Source: Gambelia wislizenii (taxonomy: Eukaryota > Chordata > Lepidosauria > Squamata > Crotaphytidae). Taken from it: a DNA stretch of 64,000 nt. A model generated the notes under the pieces. It ran no database searches. It was not told where the DNA came from and saw only the letters and a list, made by a program, of their open reading frames with translations. Position 1 is the stretch's first letter. Every line of letters starts with the position of its first letter. The DNA is taken from NCBI GenBank assembly GCA_030847615.1, contig JAUMIR010000005.1, forward strand, positions 171,644,596 to 171,708,595. Reading direction: 5' to 3'. Shown here in pieces: positions 33,422 to 46,243 of the stretch. The position numbers and the translations under genes were made by a program.

Positions 33422-36075
33422 CCTATAAAATTCAATGCCGCTTCCTGTTCTTTCCTCATTTATCATGCTGCTGCTGCTGTTTTAAAAGATGGCCCCTTCA
33501 GGGGGCTACTTCATCTCTGTTGTGAGGAATAATTAAAGGCCCGAGAAAAATGTTCACTTAGCTTGCTCATACCTTACCACAGTGATTGAAATACAAAAAT
33601 GATGTTTTTGAGGTTATATTCTCTAATACTAGACTTTCATAGTGAGGGAACCAATATATGTAAACATCTTATTTCCCAGGCAGTGTGGCTGGAGAGCTTG
33701 TGAATCAAGTGCTACATGCTTCACTATAATTTAAACACAAAGAATTCTCCACAGGTCCTCTGCTATATGTATATTATTTGGTGGTTATTTTGTAATTGCA
33801 CAGCTCATTTTCCATGCCTTGAACACACAAACCATGCACTGAGAACCTCCTGTAATATCAACATTAGAGATATTTGTGAAGTCTCTAAGACATAATGGAG
33901 GTAAATGCAGTACTTGAGGACTTAGGCAAAAGACTGGATTTCCCCCTCCCCCCCCCCCCAAAAAAATGCAAGAAGCAACATTATTTTTAGAACCAAGGGC
34001 TGACATCACCTTGCCTATTTTTAATTAAAGCAAGACTAGTTTGCAGCTCTAATGAGCTACATCTACTTACTTTGGATCTACATATGAGGAACTTTGGAGC
34101 CATTTATAATAATTGATGCTAGGATTACAGATAAGCTTAGTCCTGTTAGTAGTTTAGTGCAATTTAAACCATACAGAGTAAGTCATATATAGAAGACATT
34201 TAGAAAACAACAACAACACAACAACAATGATGAGGCTAAATTCAAATAAGCAGCTCTTCACATTGTTTTTATAATTGGAATGAAAGCCTTTAAACTGGCA
34301 TGTTTTGTACATCTGGCAACAGGAAGCAGCTGGAGGCCATATTTTCAAGCAGACAGTCTACCAACTGAACTCACCTTGCTGCTCTATTTCTGTTTAGGAT
34401 CTTTTGTCAGAGTTAAAATGCCACTTTCTTTTGATGGGGGAGAATTTGCTTGCTTGCTTGCTTAACTCTGCCAAGGAAGTTGTAACGTTGAGGTGTCATG
34501 ATGAGCAGACTGGCAGCACCAAAGAAAGGGAATGCCTTGTTTGAATGATAGCAGATAGGACTGAGGCAAGCAGATCTGTACTGGGAGCCTACTTTGCCCA
34601 GTGTAAACAGGGCTCTGCTTATCTCAGTCCTGCAAATGCCCAATTCTTTGAGAAAATGGCCTAAAACATCAAAACATCCTTTCAGAATGTCTCTCAAGGC
34701 TTGTTTATTTGTTTATAGTATTTATCCTTAGTTCTTTAGCCAGAAAGCCTCCCAAAGCACCTTACAAATCAACAATTTGACAGTTCCCTGTCCTCAAGCA
34801 CACCCTCTAAAAAAAGGTAAAATACAAAAAGGGATGGTAAGTAGGGATTAAGGTAATCAGCTGCAGGCTCCTCTTTTCCTCTCCCTGTGATCAGAGCAAT
34901 GATGGGGAAGGGGGATCTTACCAGCCACTCGGGCCCAGGCATGAAGGAGATGTGCCTGACTGCTCTTCTTCTTCCTCAGGGGCCAGTGCAATTGTGGTTG
35001 GAATCTGGAGGGAGGGGTTCATACCAGCTGGTGGGCCTCAGGCACTTTTTGACCTAAAAAAAGGAAGAGAGAAAATGAGTAAACATTGTTCATTACACAG
35101 GGGGGAAAAATAACATTGTTACCAGTCATTGTTTTGTTTGCAAAAGAAACATCATATCCTCATTATACCAAAAATTAGGAGCTCTGAGTTGGAAGCAGAG
35201 TAAAACAACTGCACTGGGTGCCTGAGAACGTTTGCATTGTGGTTCATTACATCCCCCTCCTTTTTTTAAGCTTAGACATCCCTTCTTAAAAGTCTTGCAA
35301 CCATTGGCAGATTCAGCAAAGATTAAAACCAGAAAGTTTCCAATCTACATTTGTAGTGTAGGTAGTTTTTCAGACAAGTCACATTCAAGTTATTGCAATG
35401 GGAACAAATACTTTTCGTATTCATAGTTTAAACTTAAAAGAAGGAAACCGATATGTTCCTTTTCTTATTTTTTTAGCTAACATCTTTGTGAAAACATATT
35501 TCGAAATGACATTGTTTTTTACTTTTTTTCTAGAGATGTGATATTATCTCAAAATAAGCATGTATTTTATGTTGGGTTTTTTGCATTTAACATCTAACAA
35601 TTTTCTACAAACTATATACTTAAACTTGGCAAAAGTTTTTTTTTTCATATTTAATGGGTTGCAAAAGAATATTTTCCATCCCTCCATCAAATAAGATTGC
35701 ATTTTAAAGCCTTAGAACAATAAATCCAAGTAATGCTAGAGAATTGCCAGTGGGGAAAAACAAGGAGCTTGGCAATTTTGATATTTTTAGGGGAATTGGG
35801 GTACACCAATAACAGTCACCAAAAAAAATCAGTAAACAAGTCAGATGTCTGATAAAGCACCAAGAATTGTTACAGTGACCTGGCCCATCCCCCAGGTGAA
35901 CTGCAGTTCTATACTCACCTAGGAAAAAGACATGTTGAAGTCTATTAAACTTTCTTTTGAGTTTACTGATATGAGATTGTGCTTGTATAGAATTTGTGCT
36001 GTCTTTCTGTGTCACCAGTGCTTGACATACAGGATAAATAAACATTATTATTAATTTCTTCTTTGTATGCTGTTT
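33422..36075. other. Intronic sequence with scattered tracts
   Basis: Contains a CTG run near 33467, a C-then-A homopolymer tract at 33945-33966 and a LINE-tail-like piece at 34700-34790 (minus). No gene recognised. Confidence 0.45.
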
Positions 36076-36205
36076 TATCTTTTTTTTTCACCTTGTATGT
36101 TTTAATTGATTTTAATTGTGATTTTAATTGTTCTGTGAGCTGCCTTGGGTCCCACTTTGGGAGAAAAGTGGCACAGATATTGCACAAATAAATAGATAGA
36201 TAAAT
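36076..36205 (+). mobile_element. LINE/SINE 3' tail
   Basis: GTGAGCTGCCTTGGGTCCCA then TTTGGGAGAAAAGTGG and AATAAATAGATAGATAAAT, as in L2-type 3' ends. Confidence 0.6.
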
Positions 36206-38036
36206 CGTCCATATATTTTTGATTATGTTTTGATGTGCATTTCCCATACTACATATGTTAAGTTCTGCAGGCATGTGAATATTCCCCAGATGCAGTATAA
36301 ATTACTATTGTGACTCTGGTATGGGCTCTAGGGATTCAGCCTAATGATTAGTTTTTGGTTCAAAATAAGAAGGTCATAATTTCTAAATGAGTACTAATCC
36401 TAAATGTTGATCCAACAAATGTTGGATATATTAAAATTCGAGCAGGATCATGAATTAATTTGCATTTTCCACACCTGTTCAATCTGTATGAGTAAACTCT
36501 GTATCACTATAGTAAACAAGGTGCATGTGAAAACAGCCAGAGAATAATATATGAGAATGATGCATTTATGATATTATGCCCAAGTGGGGGGGGGGACATT
36601 GTCCTTGAACATTGAATCATATTGGTAGTTCCAACTGGAATAGACCCATTGAATCAATGAGATTTACATAAGTGTTGAATGGTGAACGCTTGCTTCAATA
36701 GTTCTGCTCCTAACTAGACTATGAATACAGTTCAGGCCATTATGCTCACAATGTTCCCAAGGTGTACTTTTTGTCATAGATACCATGAAATATTGAAATA
36801 ACAGAGAACTTACATCTGTGTTTGTAAAGTTAAGTTTTTATCTTGGTGAGCTACAGATTCTTGATAGGGCATGGTTGCTCATTGGTAGCAGAACCTGGTG
36901 GCATAAGTATCATGGAATCCTATGTAGCATCATCATAATGTTGTAACTGATGGTTGTGGTCACTTAGAAAAGAGAAGAGGAGACATTATATAGCATTCTG
37001 TTGGTGTAATATATAGGTATAACTAGAACTTACACCTATTTATGTACTTTTCATACTGTATAAAGAAGGTATCCAGTACCTTCTTCTGCAAGGACCTCAT
37101 ACCAGTGCACAACAACATCTGGGAGAGTTGCTGAGTGCAGCTCTCTGTCCCCTGCCACTGGTCAACTTTATCAGTGTGCCTGAGCACATTTCTGGTTGCT
37201 CTTGAGAACCAAGGGAGAGAGGAGCAGCCTTATGCTGATGCCAGAGGCTACTCCCTCTTATCTAGATGATCAAGAGCATCTGTTATGACCCTAGGTACCC
37301 TTCTTACCACAGCCATTCAGGGTGAGAGAGCTGTGCATGGCAGCCCACTGGCTATTGCTGCACAATGGAGAGAGTAGTTAGGCAAAGATAAAAGTTTCTG
37401 TTGCATCTGTCACCTCCTGTAAGTGTGCTGGTGGATATTTATGCTTCATCAGTGTGTTGTAGTTTCTCAGCCAACATGCTCAAATGCACTTGGCTATCTG
37501 TCTACCTGGAGCTACCTAATGGTCACTGATTGCATGTGTTGATGTTTTTTACTTCTACCTTGGACAAAGTTTCCTGGGGGGAGGGGGCATTTATATGTGT
37601 CTTCTTGGTAGGGGTAGGCAGGGCTGAAGTTAACATTGGGTGAGACTAGAGCCCCAAGTTGGTGAATTACTCCTTCCTCCCCTCTTCCTGTCTTTTTGTT
37701 TTGTTTTGTTTCTGCATCCTTATTTTTCTCTCTTGTTCTTGCTCTCTAGCTTCCAGATTGTTGAATAAGTAGCTGATCAGACTTGCTAGAAATGGTAATT
37801 GATCACCTGCATTTTTGAAATTAAGGGCCAGATGTGACCCTAGAACCTACATTTGTCACCCCAGTCCAAGTCATCCAATTGTACAAAGGGTGGTGATGCC
37901 TTGAGTTATTTAGCAGCTACAGAAACAAATATTTAGCCTTGTAGTAACAGCAGTGACAATACAGTTTTCAAAATTAAAATAATTGTTCTCTGCCACTTCA
38001 CCCATACATTATTTCAATTTCTTGCCTGTTTACATG
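36206..38036. other. Intronic sequence, half MITE at 36620-36690
   Basis: The piece at 36620-36690 (AACTGGAATAGACCCATTGA) matches the palindromic MITE at 15355. A G run lies at 36587-36596. Nothing else recognised. Confidence 0.45.
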
Positions 38037-38095
38037 TTCAGAATCATCAGAATTATATAAACTTTTCAGAATGATCAGAATTATATAAACTTTTT
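38037..38095. repeat. 28-bp tandem duplication
   Basis: Two adjacent units with core CAGAATTATATAAACTTT, period 28 bp, differing at one base (ATCATCAG versus ATGATCAG). Confidence 0.9.
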
Positions 38096-38829
38096 ACTTT
38101 ATGGTTATACTTGAGTGGTTTGAAATAAGTGGAAATTAAGGGTGTATAACTGTATATAGAATAGCAGTCTGCTATATGCATTGTAATAAATACTTATTCT
38201 GATACTCAGCTGATGGATGAAATCCTTTACAATGGTTTCACTATACATTTGTTACTTAGTTCATAAATGAAGTAGATTTTTAAAAAAAATCATTCCCAGA
38301 CAGTGGTGTAATGTTCAAAATCTCAAATGCTGCTGAGTGAATTACACGGATGTGCTGCTTCCTACAAATGTAATGGAGAGGAAACAAGCTACACCTGGCA
38401 CTGAAAATAGGTTTCAAGCATGAATATTATCAGGAGAAGAAAAACAACAGCCCCACACTTATCATCTGTGCACTCAGATCTTGCAGCACTCTTGCTTTCA
38501 TACCCAGCACTGGGATCCACTGACAAATGGCAAGTGCAGTTATAATGGTTATTTATAAAGAGGGATCAAATAATAAATAAGAATTTGGGGTCTTAGAGCT
38601 TTATGGAAGCAGGCTAATAGTGGGGGAAATAGTTTTAAAGTGGTGATCTAAAACAAAGGTTTCTGTGCACTCCTCTATAGATATGGATTCCTTGTTCATG
38701 TGAAAATCTTGGTTTATTTCAGTAAAGGAGTTGGTCCTTCCAAATTGACATTTATATCTGTATAAATTAGAACTCCAGGTTGTGTCACTAGTTATGTTTG
38801 AAATCTTACTTTTAACACAGATACTTTTA

Positions 38830-39402
38830 GGACTTTTTCAGACATGGCAAATATGGCGTCATAATGACACCTAATGAATGTGAAAGGGTAAGCATGCCAG
38901 ATGATGTCGTGCTTTGGCCATTATGTGTTTTTTTTATTGACATAATTTTTTTATTGACGGGCCAAGCCATCAATAGATTTGCTGTGGCATTTATGCCAGT
39001 ATTGCCTGCATCTGAACCTGCGTACCATTTTCCTCTCATGATTACATTGTCAATGGGCAGAACACTTCTGGTTGAGACTGAGAAAGCCAGGAGTGGGATA
39101 CTCTTTTAATGAACCTCCCTGGTTTACTTGGGACTCTGCGTGTGTTTCTGTGCTTGTGTGTACTCTTTTGTGTTTCCTTTGCTGTATTTTTAAATTAAAC
39201 CATGCTTGCGTCTTCTCACAAGAACCACTGAGATCATGAGCATGGAAGTACACAGCATTAGCATTCGTGCTCTGCTAATGCTGGGGCTACCTTTTAACAC
39301 TATTACAGGCAGGTCTGATAAAAAGGGTTCTTTTGCTGGCAGAAAAATGGTGCAAAATATGGTAGCAAAAGAACATTGGTAGAGGCTTGTCTGACAAAGT
39401 CC
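38830..39402. mobile_element. Small DNA transposon, GGACTTT/TCAGAC family, copy 5 (best preserved)
   Basis: A 573-bp element with ends GGACTTTTTCAGACA and TGTCTGACAAAGTCC. TTA flanks it at 38827-38829 and 39403-39405. Contains a TTATTGAC...TTATTGACGG local duplication and the palindromic ATTGACGG...CCATCAAT core. No transposase coding. Confidence 0.8.
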
Positions 39403-39405
39403 TTA

Positions 39406-41832
39406 ATGTTGCCATACCAATAATTTATAGTTTATAGTCTTACCTTTCATACTTTACATTGAATGTGAGGATAAATGGCCACGACCATACACGCTGTCCC
39501 TACTTCCCTACATTAAGATTAGTGGGTAGTTAGAGCCTGACCGTAAACAACTACAGACACGTAGGTTTCATTCCTCACAAGAAGGGCCTTTTTTCCCAGG
39601 GCTCCTTGTACAAAAAGAGCCCAAAGTGTGTGTGGTGACATGCACAGAGGAAATGTATACTTTAAAGTGAAGTTACCAGATCAGGGATGGCACGTGCAGT
39701 CCTCCATCACCACCAACCCCCACCCCCCGTTAATTTAATATATGAAAGGTGGTACTGAGTACTTTTCCCTAATGGACAAGAAACTGGTGGGGAGAGATAC
39801 AGAGTGGCATCTGCTAACTGGGTGTTTTTATAAACACATACAATGGATCACATGAGGTTTGGGGTTTTTTAAAAAGATAAATTTCACTTCTACCACAGAC
39901 TCAAAGTTGTTTTGAAATGGACAGATGTTCTAATAATTCTTCACCCTATTATGAAGTATTAATTAGTAAGGATAATTTTTTTTTCTTGTGGCAGTCTTGC
40001 ATGTGAGAATGAACTTTTGGATGATAAGGATTCATGTGCATTTTATGGTATTTTTTCACAAAACATTTTTGAGCAAAACCCAAAGACCTTGTATTTCACA
40101 TTAAATAACACTTTGTGCACAACAGATCACCCTTTTGTTAAAATTCACCTAAAGAGAAAATGACTGCTGGTCTTTTCACTCTTTCTGAAAAATCTTGTGG
40201 TGGTTGACATTTTTATCCCCAATGGGATGTCTTGTTATGTCAAGGATGAGAAAACCTGCAGACATCCTTTGCACCCTTAGTCGTTTGACAGAGTGCAGAG
40301 GGGTGGGGAGCAGATAGGTTTGTATGTCACATGGCCTTCCCAATCTGTGGTGGCTGGTAGCTCCCATTTTAGTGGAACAGTGAATTCACTCCAGGTTTTA
40401 CTTCCAGCTTTAAATAGCTCTCTGAAGGAGGAGATTTCTTTCCAGAAAGTCTAAGCCTCTTTCCTCCCCACTTCTCCAAGCCACAGGACACACTGAGCTG
40501 AGTTAAAGCAAACTTGCTTATTTTAGGAATGCTTTCTGGTGCCTCCCACACAAGACTGCACAACATGAGAGTGCCAGTGAAGAATAGACTCCCCCTTTAC
40601 AGATAAGCGCCCTTTGTATAAGATTTTTCTCAAAATTTTAGACAAAGAAAACCAAACTGCACATGTCATAGTGTGAACAACGTGTGTACCCCTTGATGAA
40701 ATCATGCTTCTTTTGTACAAAATAAAAAATAAAAAATCTCTTCCTTTTGTCTGAAAATTTGTGTGTTATGTTCTTCATGCCTGAAGAGATCCTTCACTAC
40801 AATGAAGGAGGGTGCTGCATATCCTGTTGAATAAATGCATGTAGTAGAACCCATCACTCGTTAGATGTGTTGAGCATGATCTCTGGTGCATGTTGCCATA
40901 TATTTTGTGTCTGTCTGGTTAAACCAAACTGTTTATCTCTTCTGACAGTGAAATGTCTTTGTATAGCAAGCCTGCCTATAGTGTTATGAAAATTTCACAT
41001 CTGGTGTAGTTGGCAGGACTGAGGTAGATAATTCACTCCAGTTTTTAATTCCAGCTTTAAAGACCTCTCCAGGGTGCTGAATATTATTCCTAAATAGGTC
41101 CAGCACCCTGAATAGCTCCTTTAAAACTAACCAACACCTGGAATAGATGCTCTGCCCCACTGGCATGGGAGCCACTGGCTGCCACTGTTTCCAGGGCCTT
41201 CTAACCTAGCCGGTTCTACCTAAATGCATTGGGAGAGACTTTCCTGCACTTGAATTAAATAAGATTCAATGATCAATCTAGTTGCCTTTTGTACACACAG
41301 TTGGGAGGATAGCTACCATCTTGTTACATTCAGGCAGCAACTTGTCAAAGGCTGGGCCTGAAGTCTTTAAAAATGTTCAAAAGGCTTAAAGAAATCACAT
41401 TGTAAGCTACCCACAGAACACCACTGTAAGGCAGATGAATCCAATTATTATCCCCATATTGTAGATATATTCCTGCACTGTAGCTGAGATCAAGACATAG
41501 TGCTATCCTTAAGAGTATTGAATTAGTCTGTGGCAAAGTTGAGATTCAAAGAAGCAACTTCCTAATTCTTTGTGCAGTTTCTTAGCCACATTTGTAGTTT
41601 TCATTGTAAATGCAGTGAAATTTCTCAGAACATCCAAAATGAATATCTAAAAATGCAGTGACTTCTACCACCAGTGGAATCTTGCTGAACTGGGTTTAAG
41701 CAAGGCGCTAGTCATTTCAGTGTTAACTCCATTTGCAATATGGCAAGAAAATAGCATGGTATACTTACAATGAATGTGAAGACCCTTTACCATTTTCAAT
41801 ATATTTCCCCCTCCCCATCCCAAGAAAGCCAG
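39406..41832. other. Intronic sequence, no feature recognised
   Basis: No repeat or gene of known type. Confidence 0.5.
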
Positions 41833-42049
41833 GATGATGTGGTGGTTTGAGCATTGAACTATGACTCTGGAGACCAGGGTTTGATTACCTGCTTGACCAT
41901 GGAAGCCCACTGGGTGACCTTGGGGAAATAACACTTCCTCAGCCTCAGAGGAAGGCAAAGGCAAATCTCCTGTGAACAAATCTTGACAAGAAACCCCTGT
42001 GATAGATTCACCTTAGGGTTGCCATAAGCCAGAAACTATTTGAAGGCAA
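41833..42049 (+). mobile_element. tRNA-derived SINE (GTGTAGTG head), full length
   Basis: A head GATGTGGTGGTTTGAGC, a degenerate B box GGGTTTGATTACC, then CATGGAAGCCCACTGGGTGA and TTAGGGTTGCCATAAGCCAG. Same family as 21588-21811. Confidence 0.8.
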
Positions 42050-43327
42050 CCCCTGTCCCACCCTGGGAAGTTGAAGCTGTTTGACTTCTAAGCCCATGCC
42101 TTCCTTCCAGTGTCCCACCTCCAGGAATAAATCTTCCTGTCTTTTTCTTAATATGGTGGCATGCTACTCTTTATAAGTTAATGATAACATATGTGTCTGT
42201 GGATTAGGTCTACAAACCCTGTTTAAATACAGTGCTTAATGTTTTCCTGTTCGTGATCTTGATCTTTGATTGGTTCCTGTAAATCAATATGCAGTTGCTT
42301 GCTTTGAACACACAGGGAGGCTAGGAGAAAGATAAAGAGATAAAGCAATTGCTTTGTTTGTCAGAGGAGAGCTTACAGAATTTATTATGAATGTAATGGA
42401 AAGGCTGAAGTGCATTTTGATTTGTTCCTATTAGTGTCAAAGACATCCTTCAACACAGAGATACTAAGATGCCCAGCGTAGGTATGATTGAGTGAACCTT
42501 TGTAATGATGGAAGTGGTGTTTCTCTTGTGCCATTAACTCTAGGAAACAACTATTCAGATATTGCAGGATGGTTTTTTTCCCCTTATTCCTAGATATCCA
42601 TTCTTTATAGATGGCAGAATGTAGTCTATAATAGATAAGCATTTGTAACTTTCCAGGGTCTATTACATGCAAGGGGAATGGTTTTCTTAAAAGCCACTGC
42701 ATGACTAGCAGTCGCTGAAAATTCTATTAGTGAAATTTATGAGGTAACATATTGTCCTTCCTCTGTCACTTTTCCTTAAGAATCAGTTTTCTTTCCTGTG
42801 CCTGGATGATTTTAGGGGATGGTTGAAAGCTTAATGTTCTTTTCAGAGACTTATTTTTCTCACAGAGCTCTGAATACTTGGGTAACAACAAAAAAAGAAA
42901 AAAGCAATGGTACATCTGTTCAGTATTTCCCAAAGCATACATTGTCAGTTTTGAAGCCCCATTAATTCAGAAATAGCTGATCTCTTTATCTGATTGACTG
43001 TGTGTCAGAAAAGGTAAAGTTGTTATTCAAGTATTATTTAAATATATTCATATCAACCTGTCTTTTAAACTATGTGACACCATGAAAACCTGGAACTTCA
43101 AAGTTTCTTAAAGCATTGGAAGAGACATTAGCCACATAAAAGTTACTGGAATCTAAATGAATGTTGGTCAAGAGGAGGGGGTCAAGGTCAGATAAAAATA
43201 GCTGAGATGAGATGGAGGCAACTTAGTAATAATAAAACATATCCGCAGATTTAAAATTATATAATTAATCCATAGATTACTGAGAATTGCATTAAGAGCA
43301 AAGAAGAATAAAATGGGGGTGGGTGGG
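42050..43327. other. Intronic sequence, no feature recognised
   Basis: Unique AT-rich sequence. Confidence 0.5.
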
Positions 43328-43500
43328 AGTGGCGGCCATTGCCTTGTGGTAGAATACATGCTTTGCAAGTTTAAATTTACAGACATAATTCATGGCATTT
43401 CCAAGAAAGGGCATTGGGGACAGGTTCTGGAGCTATGGAGAGAGTTGTGACAAGTCAGGACTAATCAGATTAATCAGAGTAGCCAGCAATGAGCTAAAGA
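43328..43500 (+). mobile_element. tRNA-derived SINE fragment
   Basis: GTGGTAGAATACATGCTTTG then decayed body words and AATCAGAGTAGCC at the end. Same family as 5463 and 58090. Confidence 0.55.
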
Positions 43501-43639
43501 GACCAGTGGCCGGACTGGTCTTTAAGGCAGCTCTTAAAGTTACATTGGCCTAAACTGGGGTTGGGAACTTCTTTGTGGCTGCAAGGATACAGAAATTGAC
43601 AGGCATGTGGTAATTGGGGATAGAAAAAAATATTCAAAG

Positions 43640-44090
43640 ATATTCAGATATTTTATTTTATTTTATTTTATTTTTTACAAAATGATTCCTGAGTGTCAGG
43701 AAATTCTGACAAGGAAAATCCTGGACCAACAAGAATTTGTGTAGTTTGGGACTTACTCTGTGCAAAATTTGTACATGATATTTTTGTGTGGTCCCAAACT
43801 ACAGCATTTTCTGTGCAGAAACTAATATTTCTGTTTCCTGCATAGAAAATGCTGTTTTAGGTGTAATAAATACACCGATTGTTTTAACAGAGGGGCGGGG
43901 TATAAATAAATTTTATTATTATTATTATTATTTATTATTAAATACCACATGCATTTTTTTCACAGAATAAGCTTTGAACTTCAAATAATCTGAAAACTGC
44001 ACAGCATTTGAAGGATGTCTTGCAGCGGGAGGAGAATTACTAAAAGTATTCACTGCTACCTTTGAGAAAAAAATAGTGAAGAATTACACC
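43640..44090. repeat. Unclassified repeat family U, copy 2 (split by L2 tail)
   Basis: Resembles 9480-9540 plus 10228-10565: AAATTCTGACAAGGAAAATC, TTCTGTGCAGAAAC and GAAAACTGCACAGCATTTG, then CTTGCAGCGGGAGGAG. Split by the small L2 insertion at 43874. A TTTTA microsatellite lies at 43650-43674. Confidence 0.4.
43874..43939 (+). mobile_element. Very short L2 3'-tail insertion with target duplication
   Basis: Only 66 bp, ACCGATTGTTTTAACAGAGG then GGCGGGGTATAAATAAA and ATT repeats, matching the last bases of the LINE at 28087-29010. AAATAC stands on both sides (43868-43873 and 43940-43945). Confidence 0.85.
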
Positions 44091-45212
44091 CCTAGTGGGA
44101 ATGCCATGCTAAGAAACCAATGCTAAGGGCATCCATAAGGTCACTCACTACCAGTGGGATGACTATCAAGTTGGAAAATGGTTCATTCATTTGAATGCAT
44201 TGTTGGAATTCTGGGGAAATAGACAACAGTATATGAAATATATATCTGATTTATAAAATATATAACCTACCTTGGGTCAAATGCTGAGCTTTCCTCTCCT
44301 GTACTTTATGTTCATCACTTTTTTGTTGCTTTGGATTTATTGAGGCACATAATAGTAATGTAAACAGGTTATTTGGTAAGATGTTCAAAGGATTGGGGAG
44401 TTCATTTAGGGTCTGTGACATCACTTCATGTCAAAGGGATTCTGGCTTTGATTATGGAAGAGTTTTCCATGATGCACGCCTGCTACTTTTGACTGGACAA
44501 TTTTGTATGAACACACCAGCAGAGGTGGATGAGACAGACAGAATTTTCCTCTATCTTCATAACCTACATCATATAGCGATTCTTATGAACTCTTAATAGT
44601 TTTCCCCTGGAAAACTATTAAGCAGAGAATTATTAGCTACAATGTTGTTGTAACAAAATAATCCTGCATTTACCTACTTAGAACTAAATCTATCTGAGTT
44701 CATTAGGACTTACTCCCAGATAAATGACTGTAGGGTTGGACCCGAAATGTCTTCACATCTTTGTATTTCTTTTGTTTTGCTAAATAAATGTACAAGTACT
44801 TTCTTTTCATGATTCCCATTTTTTCTGTTAGTGCTTTATAGGGAAGGAAAATCCACATTGATTATTTTGATTGCCCTTTTCTGCACCATATTGAGTTAAG
44901 CAATATCTTCTGAGATGGGGCACAGATCTGTACACAGTATTGCAAACAGAAATATACATTAGTTTATATCAAGCCATTACAAAACCAGCTACCTTATTGT
45001 CAGTTTCCTTCTTAATAATCCCGACTCTGGAATTCTCATTTTGTACTGCCAGTAAGCTTCCATTCATTTTAATGAGTGGAAGATTCTGGTAAAATCAATT
45101 TTAAATCCTTTCTTTTCTGGAATAGAAATATGGGGACAGCTGTGGTGTCAACATGAGAATTGATTGTTTTAGACATTTCAAATGTTTTAAAAGTTTCTCT
45201 CCATCAGGAGTG
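44091..45212. other. Intronic sequence with a common short repeat
   Basis: The stretch 44680-44750 (AGGACTTACTCCCAGATAAA) is a frequent interspersed word in reptile DNA as I recall; a similar one is at 52365-52430. No gene. Confidence 0.4.
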
Positions 45213-45335
45213 AGAAGTGTGTGGCCTCCAGATGCAACTGGACTGTAACTCCCAGAAGTCCTGGCCAGCATAGCCAATAGTGAAGAATGCTGGAAGTTCA
45301 CCAACATCTGGAGGGCCATACAGTTCCTGCCCCTG
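45213..45335. mobile_element. GGGGTGGG-type MITE (copy)
   Basis: Contains GTGGCCTCCAGATGCAACTG, TGTAACTCCCAGAAGTCCTG and CATCTGGAGGGCCATA. Inverted-repeat ends are partly decayed. Related to 52836-52968. Confidence 0.6.
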
Positions 45336-45737
45336 CTTTATATCATGTTGAGTTAGCTTGTGGACATAAGTCTGCTTAATTAATAACTGTGTTACATGAA
45401 GTATGGTCTTCTTGAAATACTTCCTTGAATGGTTTCTAATGGCCCGCATGTAGAAAGTATCCACCCTTTCTTATATTTCTAATTAGCTCCACCCCTCATT
45501 TTGTCAGGAAAATGTTTAAATTTGGACATGGGCATCAGCATGATGGGATAATTGTGGGTATTCGACCCTGGAGACCATTATAATTGATGACAGCTTTGCC
45601 TGGGGGTTTGTTTTAATTACATTTTTAAAGCAACCCAGCACTATGAGAAAAATGCTAAGCTAGGTGCCTATATTGCTGTCTTCTTCATTGCTAACTCTGG
45701 GAACCGAATCCTAATGTACACATTGGAGGTGAGACCC
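45336..45737. other. Intronic sequence, no feature recognised
   Basis: Unique sequence. Confidence 0.5.
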
Positions 45738-46243
45738 AGGCCTTGTTCACACCAGCCAAATACCCTGGCCTGCCCCCATTCCAGAGCCCTGCAGTCCAAA
45801 TGAGGCAGGGCATTTCACCGATCTGCCCCTAGCAAATCCAGACGATCCCAGGGGCAGATACAGGGCTGGAACGGGGGCAAGCTGGGTTAGGGTCCTTTAC
45901 CACAGATATAAGAAAAAAAACCCTGTTTACTTTTTTCCCACTGGATTGGGCCCTGTGTGTCCATGGGAGTCCATCTGGCATGCTGCTCCCCTCTTCCACT
46001 GCCAGCTCCCTGGTTCTTCAAGAAGCCAGACAGTTTCTGCAGCATGTGACCAAGACTGCAGTGGGCTTGCCTGGCTTCTGCATTAACGAGAAAATGGCAG
46101 CAGTGGTGGCTTCAGCAATGGGCCAGCATCCTGTTTGGACTCCAGCTCATCTTCTGCAGGTAATGGGAGGGGGAATGGGCCACCTCTGCAGCCAGGATAG
46201 GCCAGTGGGGAACCAGTGTGTCCTGGCTACTGTAGATAAGACT
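45738..46243. mobile_element. Small DNA transposon, GGGCTTATCTA family, copy 2 (reverse)
   Basis: Reverse orientation relative to 7128-7619. Shares CCTGGCCTGCCCCCATTCCA-like and GAGCCCTGCAGTCCAAATGA words near the left end, and GTAGATAAGACTCC at the right end. More decayed than copy 1. Confidence 0.6.
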
